Shown here piece by piece: positions 30,983-42,300 of a stretch of 64,000 nucleotides of DNA. Every line of letters starts with the position of its first letter. Position 1 is the stretch's first letter. Both the position numbers and the translations under genes were made by a program. The notes beneath the pieces are model-generated. The model did no database searches and was not told the DNA's origin. It worked only from the letters and a program-made list of their open reading frames with translations. The stretch is from Bufo bufo. Its lineage: Eukaryota > Chordata > Amphibia > Anura > Bufonidae. The DNA lies in contig NC_053390.1 of the NCBI RefSeq assembly GCF_905171765.1, positions 510,491,565 to 510,555,564 of the forward strand. Direction: 5' to 3'.

Positions 30983-32842
30983 TTGGTGATGTGGCCCCGC
31001 AATATGTACTTAGCGGAAGCCTATCGACAGCTAAAAGACCCTATCTGCTATCGGAAGTTAACCTTTAACCCTACTATCTCTTTCAGAGGTGAACTTCTGA
31101 AAATCTTGGATGCTGGATTGGAGGAAAATACCATATCGAAACAGATGTATGAAGCTCTCATCATTCAGGAACCATCTATTCCTACATTATATTTGCTACC
31201 AAAAGTCCATAAGAATTCTTCTGTACCTCCAGGTAGGCCTATTATATCTGGATGTAACAGTATGGTAGAGAATATCTGTAAGTTATTAGATTTCCATCTT
31301 AAACCCATTGTGGAGACTCTACCATCACATGTTAGAGATACATCCGATTTCCTGCAAAGGATACAGGGCATTACCCTTGAGGAGGACAATATTTTGGTGA
31401 CATGTGACGTAGAGTCCCTCTACACGAGTATCCAACATGTAGACGGACTACGGGCAGTGGAGTTTTTTCTTTCAGTCGGTAATCTACCTAAGGACTTTTC
31501 TCTTTTCCTGCTGCAACTTCTTAAGTTTGTGCTGACGAGGAACTTTTTCTCGTTCAATGGGTCCTTCTTCCTGCAGCTCCAGGGGACAGCTATGGGCGCG
31601 GCATGTGCGCCGGCGTATGCCAATCTGTTCCTGGGGCTGTGGGAGAGGGACCTTTTCCTGTCAGACAGACACGTCATCATGGACCGCGCCATTCTTTGGG
31701 CGCGGTACATAGATGACGTCTTCTTGATCTGGCAGGGTACTGAAGAACAACTTCATGTTTTCTTTGAATTACTGAATACTAATTCTAGGAACATCAAATT
31801 GACCTACACTCATAGTAGAGAGAGAGTTGATTTCTTGGATGTCTCTGTGTTTAGGGATGCTGGCGGCCTTCTCAGGACGGATGTTTTTCGTAAAGAGACG
31901 GCCGTCAATGCCTATTTACATGCTACATCTTTGCATCCTACCAGTACCATTTCTGCCATCCCTGTGGGCCAGTTTTTACGCATCCGTCGAATTTGTTCGG
32001 ACGATGCTACCTTCGAAAGACAGGCCAGTGAACTGAAGGATCGGTTCCTTGCTAGGGGTTACAGCCATCGGGCAATTAAAAAAGCCTATTGGCGTGCTAA
32101 AACCCAGGATCAAACTCTTCTGCTGCAAACCAAAGGAGATAAGATGCCGGATAACAAAATTAGATTTGTAAGCACATACCACTCACAGTGGACAAAAATG
32201 AGGGAGATTTTGACCTTACATTGGTCCATTCTATTGACGGATCCCGTCTTAGAAAAGCTTCTACCCATACGACCTCTTGTTACGGCACGTAGGGCTAATA
32301 CCCTACGGGATAGTCTGGTTCGAGGCTATCTTCAACCGACACCATCTCAACTCTGTATTGGACAAGGTAGCCCCAAGGTTGGCTTCAGACCATGCGGCAG
32401 TTGCGCCGCGTGTCCAAATATGGAGCGCTCCTTTGATTTTGTGGATTCTTCTGGAGCGAGATCCTTTAAAATCCTTCAGTCCCTCACGTGCTCCAGCACA
32501 CGAGTTGTTTATTACGCTGTGTGCCCATGCCCCAAGGTATACGTTGGTTTGACGACCCGTGAGCTGAGGGTTCGTGTGCGGGAACACGTGAGGGATATCA
32601 TTAATGCACAGGAGGTGAAGGAGATTGAGACATTAAAACCCATCCCTAGACATTTCAAGGAATTTCACTCTTGTAATCCAAGATGTCTTAGAGTTAGAGG
32701 TATAGATTGTATCCAGGTAGATTTACGTGCAGGCAATACATCCAAGCGGCTGGCTCAAAAGGAGAGCCGCTGGATATGGACCCTTGGGACATTGCGCCCT
32801 AGGGGCCTGAATGAGAATTTGGGCTTCTCTTCTTTTTTGTAG
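30983..32842 (+). CDS. PLE2 reverse transcriptase / GIY-YIG endonuclease
   Basis: An open frame of 619 codons. RT motifs in order: TLYLLPKVHKNSSVPPGRPI (about residues 70-89), VTCDVESLYTSI, LQLQGTAMGAACAPAYANLF and the catalytic RYIDDVFLIW (about 240-250), then VDFLDVSVF (thumb side). A Cys-rich patch (CGSCAACPNM) precedes the GIY-YIG domain (VVYYAVCPC, KVYVGLTTRELRVRVREHV, about 510-540). It would copy RNA at nicked DNA by family analogy. The first codon here is not a natural start. A frameshift separates it from the N-terminal frame ending at 30989, so this copy needs frame correction to make one protein. Confidence 0.9.
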   Translation: MVMWPRNMYLAEAYRQLKDPICYRKLTFNPTISFRGELLKILDAGLEENTISKQMYEALIIQEPSIPTLYLLPKVHKNSSVPPGRPIISGCNSMVENICKLLDFHLKPIVETLPSHVRDTSDFLQRIQGITLEEDNILVTCDVESLYTSIQHVDGLRAVEFFLSVGNLPKDFSLFLLQLLKFVLTRNFFSFNGSFFLQLQGTAMGAACAPAYANLFLGLWERDLFLSDRHVIMDRAILWARYIDDVFLIWQGTEEQLHVFFELLNTNSRNIKLTYTHSRERVDFLDVSVFRDAGGLLRTDVFRKETAVNAYLHATSLHPTSTISAIPVGQFLRIRRICSDDATFERQASELKDRFLARGYSHRAIKKAYWRAKTQDQTLLLQTKGDKMPDNKIRFVSTYHSQWTKMREILTLHWSILLTDPVLEKLLPIRPLVTARRANTLRDSLVRGYLQPTPSQLCIGQGSPKVGFRPCGSCAACPNMERSFDFVDSSGARSFKILQSLTCSSTRVVYYAVCPCPKVYVGLTTRELRVRVREHVRDIINAQEVKEIETLKPIPRHFKEFHSCNPRCLRVRGIDCIQVDLRAGNTSKRLAQKESRWIWTLGTLRPRGLNENLGFSSFL

Positions 32843-34824
32843 CCGCTGGGCCCACTACTGTGGACCTTATTCTTTTAACAGTTGTTTGTATATTATTTTA
32901 CTGACTTTCTTTCTTATCTTTTGATTCTTTATTATTTATTCATTTATTTTTCTCTCTCTTTAGCCTACCATTTGATGGATATCCAGTCGCCTTGCGTCTC
33001 TCTGATTTCTTTGGGAATGGATTATCTCCAACATGATGTTACTATTGTTTCTTCTTAATGTGGTTCGTTTGCGGGACCAATTTACGGACATAGCTATTAT
33101 ACACTTTTTGGTGTTTTATTCTACTTTATTCTTTTCCTTTTTTTCACGCAGCACCTTGCTCTGTATTTGGCTTTTGGCATTGGCCATATTTATATACACT
33201 TGTTCTTTCATGTTGACACATAATTCGAGTCCCCTATGTTGTTATTACTGGTGTTTTTACACCAGTACGCAACCGTATATGCTCTTTATAGGGCCCTACT
33301 CCTGTCCAACACCTTTTCCTTCTTCCCTGGCTTTATGTATTTATTTCTCAGCCAGGTATATTTATATACATCTTATGAATTTCTTTTTTTATAATTAATT
33401 TATTCATCCCTCTTCACCATTTACACTCTATTATTATTCTTTACACTGTTTTTATTATTATTTTTATTTTCATTCCCTTCACTTTATTCCCCCGCACATC
33501 ATGCTTTTCCCCCATTTCTCGTTATGAATTATTACTTATCATTATATATGATGCACTTTCCCTATTCACTTTTCATGAACTTTATTAGTTCCCTATTCGC
33601 ACTATTATTTTCACATATTTATTTCACATGTATAATCTTCCCCCTTTCACTTTTTTAGCATGTCCTTTTTCATTAATTATTTATTCATTTATTCATTGAT
33701 CTAGATCATGACCTCTATTCTCTGCTTTTTAACCACACTCTATTATAATCATGTTTGTTATCCTTAATTATGTTGCCGTATGCATATACATTTTACTTTT
33801 TATTATTTTTTTGCCAATATTATTCTTTCTTTATGTACAATATGTATACAATTTTACGAATGCATTTTATTGTATCCGCATATTATTCTTTGAATTGTTC
33901 ACCTATATATATATATATTGTTATAGAGCTACACATGCCGCATCGATGTCTTGATGCGCCATGGTTATATTATCATTATGCATTAATATGGCCTGGTTAC
34001 TGTTTCCAAAATTGAGAGGCAGCATTTTGGACTATTTTTCTGGTTTCCTGATTCTCCTCCCCCTCTGTCATGTGTGCGCGCGTCATCCTGGGTACCGCCT
34101 CCGGCGCCTCACGCCCGTGCGTCCTTACGCCAGAGCCACCCGATCATGTGATCTTTATCACATGGTGTGGGCGTGTCGGCGGGACGCCGGCCGTGGGGCG
34201 GCTGGATGCGGATTACCAGGATTTCTGCGCGCCTTTTTAACATGTACACCTGGGGACGAGTAAGTACTCACTTTCATTGGCTAAGAGAGTCTATTTAAAC
34301 CTGGTTCACAGTGATGGCGCTACCCCCTGACGAAGGCACGCCGAAACGCGCGTTGGGGTAGCGCCACCCTGGGTCTCGTTGCACACGGTCTTTCCAGGTA
34401 AGCTTTGGTCCTCTATTGCCCCCCGCTGGCTGTGTGGTCATTTTTTGTCCACTTGCACTTTGCTTTCTATGCAACATACTTTCACCTTTATGCGTTTGCA
34501 TTTGTTGCCAGTGGGGGTGCATGAGTTGACCTTGCTCTACCTGATGTCATATGGTTTTATCATCTATTTACCCATTTCATGGGTTGGGCACTGTACCCAA
34601 TATTCTCCATTCCCATGTTATATATCACTATATACTACATTTTTCCATCTCTATATCCGTGTGTTTTTTCTTCCCAGGGTGGCGCTCTTTCTGTTCTCCG
34701 CTCTCATCACCTTGCCTCATGGCATCTTATGTACCTACATTACTCCTTTTTTTGGTATTTTTAACATGCTTTAATAAAATTTATATACTTTTGGTATTAT
34801 GAGCTCCCTCTTCATTTGTTTCTG
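32843..34824 (+). repeat. PLE2 long repeat (pLTR), second copy
   Basis: Matches 27624-29605 at a constant offset of 5,219 with one substitution seen (32846). It ends at ...TTTGTTTCTG, immediately before the right target-site duplication. Confidence 0.93.
34316..34365 (+). ncRNA. Hammerhead ribozyme, PLE2 second repeat
   Basis: Identical to 29097-29146. Predicted cleavage after 34354. Together with the first copy it bounds a 5,219-nt segment (29136-34354) that holds the whole ORF region. Confidence 0.88.
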
Positions 34825-34838
34825 CTTACCTGTACAGG
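34825..34838. repeat. PLE2 target-site duplication, right copy
   Basis: CTTACCTGTACAGG, identical to 25029-25042. Confidence 0.9.
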
Positions 34839-35349
34839 GAAGAATTGATGGCCGCAATAATGACACCTCAGAGACAAACTATGAAAGATTTGCAAGACAA
34901 AATAGGCAAAGTAATAATTGTGGAAATAGAAGATACCTTTACCAAGGGTATAAGCATAATGATTATTTTAGGAAAGAAGAAGATCAACGGGGGTATTATT
35001 CCCAGTGGTGAACAAGATATGGAAATATAAAAAGGGATCATTATAATGGACGTTTTAGACAACATAAAACGCAATATCAGACCTGGGGGCCTCAGAATAA
35101 TGGAAGCTACATAAGGAGCCACCCAAATAGAAATTATCAAAGGAGAAATTATTATTATAAAAAATACAAATACAGAAAAAGGTGGCAGTAAAGAAATCCT
35201 AGAAAAAGAGTTTGAATTACTTAGAAAGAAAGAGATAGAAGAAGACATTTTTCTATATCAAACCATCAAAGGAATACAATTGGAAAAGGAGAAAGAAAAC
35301 CTGGAGTAACAGCATGCATCTCTCAGAGGAAGCAGAGGGAAAAAGAAGG
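34839..35349 (+). pseudogene. PLE3 N-terminal region, decayed
   Basis: One frame (from about 34841) reads a strongly basic, Asn/Tyr/Arg-rich sequence (NRRYLYQGYKHNDYFRKEED, later RNYYYKKYKYRKRW) interrupted by a TGA near 35009 and another stop near 35188. Basic low-complexity N-termini are usual in PLE proteins. The conserved part resumes at 44391 after hAT1. The assignment rests mainly on this continuity, since no catalytic motif lies here. Confidence 0.6.
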
Positions 35350-35357
35350 GACATAAG

Positions 35358-35640
35358 TAGAGTTGAGCGAACACCTGGATGTTCGGGTTCGAGAAGTTCG
35401 GCCGAACTTCCCGGAAATGTTCGGGTTCGGGATCCGAACTCTACCCGAACTTCGCCCCGAACCCGAACCACAGTGAAGTCAATGGGGACCCGAACTTTTC
35501 TGCACTAAAAAGGCTGTAAAATAGCCCAGAAAAGGGCTAGAGGGCTGCAAAAGGCAGCAAAATGTAGGTAAATCCCCTGCAAACAAATGTGGATAGGAAA
35601 ATGAATTCAAATAAAAATAAAATAAATTAAAATTAACCAA
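35358..35640. repeat. hAT1 left end with TTCGGG-type motifs
   Basis: After the TIR, GTTCGGGTTCG-type motifs occur repeatedly in both orientations (about 35382-35470), plus a TTCGGCCGAA palindrome (35398-35407). The right end (about 44265-44372) has the same motifs. Clustered subterminal motifs are typical transposase-binding sites in hAT elements. Confidence 0.75.
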
Positions 35641-38600
35641 TATCAGTGGAGAGAGGTCTCATGGCAGAGAATCAGGCTTCATGTCATAGCAGAGAATCAG
35701 GCTTCACGTCACCCACCACTGGAACAGGCCATTGTCAGATATTTAGGGCCCCGGCACCCAGACAGAGGAGAGAGGTCCCATAGCAGAGAATCAGGCTTCA
35801 TGTCATAGCAGAGAATCAGGCTTCAAGTCATAGCAGAGAATCAGGCTTCATGTCATAGCAAAGAATCAGGCTTCACGTCACCCACCACTGGAACAGGCCA
35901 TTGTCAGATATTTAGGCCCCGGCACCCAGACAGAGGAGAGAGGTCCCATAGCAGAGAATAAGGCTTCATGTCATAGCAGAGAATCAGGTTTCACGTCACC
36001 CACCACTGGAACAGGCCATTGTCAGATATTTAGGCCCCGCCACCCAGACAGAGGAGAGAGGTCCCATAGAAGAGAATCAGGCTTCATGTCATAGCAGAGA
36101 ATCAGGCTTCAAGTCATAGCAGAGAATCAGGCTTCATGTCATAGCAGAGAATCAGGCTTCACGTCACCCACCACTGGAACAGGCCATTGTCAGATATTTA
36201 GGCCCCGGCACCCAGACAGAGGAGAGATGTCCCATAGCAGAGAATCAGGCTTCATGGCATAGCAGAGAATCAGGCTTCACGTCACCCACCACTGGAACAG
36301 GCCATTGTCAGATATTTAGGCCCCGACACCCAGACAGAGGAGAGAGGTCCCATAGCAGAGAATCAGGCTTCATGTCATAGCAGAGAATCAGGCTTAATGT
36401 CACCCAACACTGGAAAAGGCCATTGTCAGATATTTTTAGGCCCCGGCACCCAGACAGAGGAGAGATGTCCAATAGCAGAGAATCAGGCTTCATGTCATAG
36501 CAGAGAATCAGGCTTCATGTCACCCACCACTGGAACAGGCCATTGTCAGATATTTTTAGGCCCCGGCACCCAGACAGAGGAGAGAGGTCCCATAGCAGAG
36601 AATCAGGCTTCATGTCATAGCAGAGAATCAGGCTTCAAGTCATAGCAGAGAATCAGGCTTCAAGTCATAGCAGAGAATCAGGCTTCATGTCATAGCAGAG
36701 AATCAGGCTTCACGTCACCCACCACTGGAACAGGCCATTGTCAGATATTTAGGCCCCGGCACCCAGACAGAGGAGAGATGTCCCATAGCAGAGAATCAGG
36801 CTTCATGGCATAGCAGAGAATCAGGCTTCACGTCACCCACAACTGGAACAGGCCATTGTCAGATATTTAGGCCCCGACACCCAGACAGAGGAGAGAGGTC
36901 CCATAGCAGAGAATCAGGCTTCATGTCATAGCAGAGAATCAGGCTTCATGTCACCCAACACTGGAACAGGCCATTGTCAGATATTTTTAGGCCCCGGCAC
37001 CCAGACAGAGGAGAGATGTCCCATAGCAGAGAATCAGGCTTCATGTCATAGCAGAGAATCAGGCTTCATGTCACCCACCACTGGAACAGGCCATTGTCAG
37101 ATATTTTTAGGCCCCGGCACCCAGACAGAGGAGAGAGGTCCCATAGCAGAGAATCAGGCTTCATGTCATAGCAGAGAATCAGGCTTCAAGTCATAGCAGA
37201 GAATCAGGCTTCATGTCATAGCAGAGAATCAGGCTTCACGTCACCCAACACTGGAACAGGCCATTGTCAGATATTTAGTCCCCGGCACCCAGACAGAGGA
37301 GAGATGTCCCATAGCAGAGAATCAGGCTTCATGTCATAGCAGAGAATCAGGCTTCATGTCACCCACCACTGGAACAGGCCATTGTCAGATATTTTTAGGC
37401 CCCGACAGCCAGACAGAGGAGAGAGGTCCCATAGCAGAGAATCAGGCTTCATGTCATAGCAGCGAATCAGGCTTCATGTCACCCAACACTGGAACAGGCC
37501 ATTGTCAGATATTTTTAGGCCCCGGCACCCAGACAGAGGAGAGATGTCCCATAGCAGAGAATCAGGCTTCATGTCATAGCAGAGAATCAGGCTTCATGTC
37601 ACCCACCACTGGAACAGGCCATTGTCAGATATTTTTAGGCCCCAGCACCCAGACAGAGGAGAGAGGTCCCATAGCAGAGAATCAGGCTTCATGTCATAGC
37701 AGAGAATCAGGCTTCAAGTCATAGCAGAGAATCAGGCTTCATGTCATAGCAGAGAATCAGGCTTCACGTCACCCACCACTGGAACAGGCCATTGTCAGAT
37801 ATTTAGGCCCCGGCACCCAGACAGAGGAGAGAGGTCCCATAGCAGAGAATCAGGCTTCATGTCATAGCAGAGAATCAGGCTTCATGTCATAGCAGAGAAT
37901 CAGGCTTCACGTCACCCAACACTGGAACAGGCCATTGTCAGATATTTAGGCCCCGGCACCCAGACAGAGGAGAGATGTCCTATAGCAGAGAATCAGGCTT
38001 CATGTCATAGCAGAGAATCAGGCTTCATGTCATAGCAGAGAATCAGGCTTCAAGTCATAGAAGAGAATCAGGCTTCATGTCATAGCAGAGAATCAGGCTT
38101 CACGTCACCCAACACTGGAACAGGCCATTGTCAGATATTTAGTCCCCGGCACCCAGACAGAGGAGAGATGTCCCATAGCAGAGAATCAGGCTTCATGTCA
38201 TAGCAGAGAATCAGGCTTCATGTCACCCACCACTGGAACAGGCCATTGTCAGATATTTTTAGGCCCCGGCACCCAGACAGAGGAGAGAGGTCCCATAGCA
38301 GAGAATCAGGCTTCATGTCATAGCAGCGAATCAGGCTTCATGTCACCCAACACTGGAACAGGCCATTGTCAGATATTTTTAGGCCCCGGCACCCAGACAG
38401 AGGAGAGATGTCCCATAGCAGAGAATCAGGCTTCATGTCATAGCAGAGAATCAGGCTTCATGTCACCCACCACTGGAACAGGCCATTGTCAGATATTTTT
38501 AGGCCCCAGCACCCAGACAGAGGAGAGAGGTCCCATAGCAGAGAATCAGGCTTCATGTCATAGCAGAGAATCAGGCTTCAAGTCATAGCAGAGAATCAGG

Positions 38601-39200
38601 CTTCATGTCATAGCAGAGAATCAGGCTTCACGTCACCCACCACTGGAACAGGCCATTGTCAGATATTTAGGCCCCGGCACCCAGACAGATGAGAGAGGTC
38701 CCATAGCAGAGAATCAGGCTTCATGTCATAGCAGAGAATCAGGCTTCATGTCATAGCAGAGAATCAGGCTTCACGTCACCCAACACTGGAACAGGCCATT
38801 GTCAGATATTTAGGCCCCGGCACCCAGACAGAGGAGAGATGTCCTATAGCAGAGAATCAGGCTTCATGTCACAGCAGAGAATCAGGCTTCATGTCACCCA
38901 ACACTGGAACAGGCCACTGTCAGATATTTTTAGGCCCTGGCACCCAGACAGAGGAGAGAGGTCCCATAACAGAGATTCAGGCTTCATGTCATAGCAGAGA
39001 ATCAGGCTTCATGTCACCCAACACTGGAACAGGCCACTGTCAGATATTTTTAGGCCCCGGCACCCAGACAGAGGAGAGAGGTCCCATAGCAGAGATTCAG
39101 GCTTCATGTCATAGCAGAGAATCAGGCTTCATGTCACCCAACACTGGAACAGGCCACTGTCAGATATTTTTAGGCCCTGGCACCCAGACAGAGGAGAGGT
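35641..39200. repeat. hAT1 internal satellite array (about 3.5 kb)
   Basis: A 25-bp unit (ATAGCAGAGAATCAGGCTTC plus 5 bp) and a longer segment (CACTGGAACAGGCC...CAGACAGAGGAGAGA) combine into a basic unit of about 120 bp, with extra 25-bp units inserted irregularly. Blocks of several units are repeated almost identically (compare 37330-37790 with 38190-38650). Where the T-run is long (ATATTTTTAGG) the unit is 120 bp and keeps an open frame of 40-residue repeats. Confidence 0.95.
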
Positions 39201-39318
39201 TCATTCAACTTTGGGTTGCCCCGCAATATAATGGTAAAATGAAAATAAAAAAAGGATTGAATGAGGAAGTGCACTGGAGTACAAAAATATATGGTTAAGG
39301 TGAGGTAGTTATAAATGT

Positions 39319-42300
39319 CTAATCTGCACAAGGGATGGGCAGGTCCTGTGGGATCCATGCTTGGTTCATTTTTATGAACGTCAGCTTGTCCACATTGGCT
39401 GTAGACAGGTGGCTGCGTTTGTCTGTAATGACGCCCCCTGCCGTGCTGAATACACGTTCAGACAAAACGCTGGCCGCCGGGCAGGCCAGCACCTCCAAGG
39501 CATAAAAGGCTAGCTCTGGCCACGTGGACAATTTGGAGACCCAGAAGTTGAATGGGGCCGAACCATCAGTCAGTACGTGGAGGGGTGTGCACACGTACTG
39601 TTCCACCATGTTAGTGAAATGTTGCCTCCTGCTAACACGTTCCGTATCAGGTGGTGGTGCAGTTAGCTGTGGCGTGGTGACAAAACATTTCCACATCTCT
39701 GCCATGCTAACCCTGCCCTCAGAGGAGCTGGTAATGACACAGCTGCGTTGGCGACCTCTTGCTTCTCCTCTGCCTTCGCCTTGGGCTTCCACTTGTTCCC
39801 CTGTGACATTTGGGAATGCTCTCAGTAGCGCGTCTACCAACGTGCGTTTGTACTCGCGCATCTTCCTATCACGCTCCAGTGCAGGAAGTAAGGTGGGCAC
39901 ATTGTCTTTGTACCGGGGATCCAGCAGGGTGGCAACCCAGTAGTCCGCACACGTTAAAATGTGGGCAACTCTGCTGTCGTTGCGCAGGCACTGCAGCATG
40001 TAGTCGCTCATGTGTGCCAGGCTGCCCAGAGGTAAGGACAAGCTGTCCTCTGTGGGAGGCGTATCGTCATCGTCCTGCGTTTCCCCCCAGCCACGCACCA
40101 GTGATGGGCCCGAGCTGCGTTGGTTGCCACCCCGCTGTGAACATGCTTCATCCTCATCCTCCTCCACCTCCTCCTCATCCTCGTCCTCCTCGTCCTCCAG
40201 TAGTGGGCCCTGTCTGGCCACATTTGTACCTGGCCTCTGCTGTTGCAAAAAAACTCCCTCTGAGTCACTTCTAAGAGACTGGCCTGAAAGTGCTAAAAAT
40301 GACCCCTCTTCCTCCTCCTCCTCCTCCTGGGCCACCTCCTCTTCCATCATCGCCCTAAGTGTTTTCTCAAGGAGACATAGAAGTGGTATTGTAACGCTGA
40401 TAACGGCGTCATCGCCACTGGCCATGTTGGTGGAGTACTCGAAACAGCGCAACAGGGCACACAGGTCTCGCATGTCATTGGTGGTGAAGTGGTGCTGTTC
40501 CGCAGTGTGACTGACCCGTGCGTGCTGCAGCTGAAACTCCACTATGGCCTGCTGCTGCTCGCACAGTCTGTCCAGCATGTGCAAGGTGGAGTTCCACCTG
40601 GTGGGCACGTCGCATATGAGGCGGTGAGCGGGAAGGCCGAAGTTACGCTGTATCGCAGACAGGCGAGCAGCGGCAGGATGTGAACGCCGGAAGCGCGCAC
40701 AGACGGCCCGCACTTTATGCAGCAGCTCTGACATGTCGGGGTAGTTGTGAATGAACTTCTGCACCACCAAATTCAGCACATGCGCCAGGCAAGGGATGTG
40801 CGTCAAACCGGCTAGTCCCAGAGCTGCAAGAGATTTTGCCCATTATCGCACACCACCAGGCCGGGCTTGAGGCTCACCGGCAGCAACCACTCGTCGGTCT
40901 GTTGTTCTATACCCCGCCACAACTCCTGTGCGGTGTGGGGCCTGTCCCCCAAACATATCAGTTTCAGAATGGCCTGCTGACGTTTACCCCGGACTGTGCT
41001 GAAGTTGGTGGTGAAGGTGTGTGGCTGACTGGATGAGCAGGTGGAAGAAGAGGAGGAGGAAGCCGAGTAGGAGGAGGAGGCAACAGGAGGCAAAGAATGT
41101 TGCCCTGCGATCCTTGGCGGCGGAAGGACGTGCGCCAAACAGCTCTCCGCCTGGGGCCCAGCCGCCACTACATTTACCCAGTGTGCAGTTAGGGAGATAT
41201 AGCGTCCCTGGCCGTGCTTACTGGTCCACGTATCTGTGGTTAGGTGGACCTTGCCACAGATGGCGTTGCGCAGTGCACACTTGATTTTATCGGATACTTG
41301 GTTGTGCAGGGAAGGCACAGCTCTCTTGGAGAAGTAGTGGCGGCTGGGAACAACATACTGTGGGACAGCAAGCGACATGAGCTGTTTGAAGCTGTCTGTG
41401 TCCACCAGCCTGAATGACAGCATTTCATAGGCCAGTAGTTTAGAAATGCTGGCATTCAGGGCCAGGGATCAAGGGTGGCTAGGTGGGAATTTACGCTTTC
41501 TCTCAAATGTTTGTGAGATGGAGAGCTGAACGCTGCCGTGTGACATGGTTGAGATGCTTGGTGACGGAGGTGGTGGTGTTGGTGGTACATCCTCTGTTTG
41601 CTGGGCGGCAGGTGCCAACGTTCCTCCAGAGGCGGAGGAAGAGGCCGAGGCGGCGGCAGCAGCAGAAGAGGTAGCAGGGGGAGCCTGAGTGAGTTCCTTG
41701 TTTTTAAGGTGTTTTCTCCACTGCAGTTCATGCTTTGCATGCAGGTGCCTGGTCATGCAGGTTGTGCTAAGGTTCAAAACGTTAATGCCTCGCTTCAGGC
41801 TCTGATGGCACAGCGTGCAAACCACTCGGGTCTTGTCGTCAGCACATTGTTTGAAGAACTGCCACGTCAGGAAACTCCTTGAAGCTGCCTTTGGGGTGCT
41901 CAGTCCCAGATGGCGGTGGCCAGTAGCAGACGGACTCTCTTGGCGGCGAGTGTTCTGCTTTTGCCCGCTGCTCCCTCTTTTGCTACGCTGTTGGCTCGGT
42001 CTCACCACTGCCTCTTCCTCCGAATTCTGAAAGTCAGTGGCACGACCTTCATTCCATGTGGGGTCTAGGACCTCATCGTCCCCTGCATCGTCTTCCACCC
42101 AGTCTTCCTCCCTGACCTCCTGTTCAGTCTGCACACTGCAGAAAGACGCAGCAGTTGGCACCTGTGTTACGTCATCATCAGAGACGTGCTGAGGTGGTAT
42201 GCCCATGTCCTCATCATCAGGAAACATAAGTGGTTGTGCGTCAGTGCATTCTATGTCTTCTACCGCTGGGGAAGGGCTAGGTGGATGCCCTTGGGAAACC

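Larger units (their letters stand above)
25043..34824 (+). mobile_element. PLE2: composite Penelope-like insertion, very young
   Basis: Order: inverted 3' repeat (25043-26347), truncated RT copy (26346-27623), long repeat (27624 to about 29605), ORF region (29764-32842), long repeat again (32843-34824). The tandem unit is 5,219 bp. Copies 26346-29605 and 31565-34824 differ, as far as I can see, at one base (27627 A, 32846 C). A 14-bp TSD encloses everything, so it is one insertion event. Confidence 0.93.

Noticed and set aside
35641..39200. CRISPR-like array
   Set aside because: Repeats are irregular, the supposed spacers are themselves repeats, and the setting is a eukaryotic transposon. 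It is a satellite.
39524..40683. Plus-strand frames opposite the hAT1 transposase, some Ser- or Pro-rich
   Set aside because: Antisense shadows of the Glu-rich coding insert (GAG/GAA repeats read as Ser/Pro).
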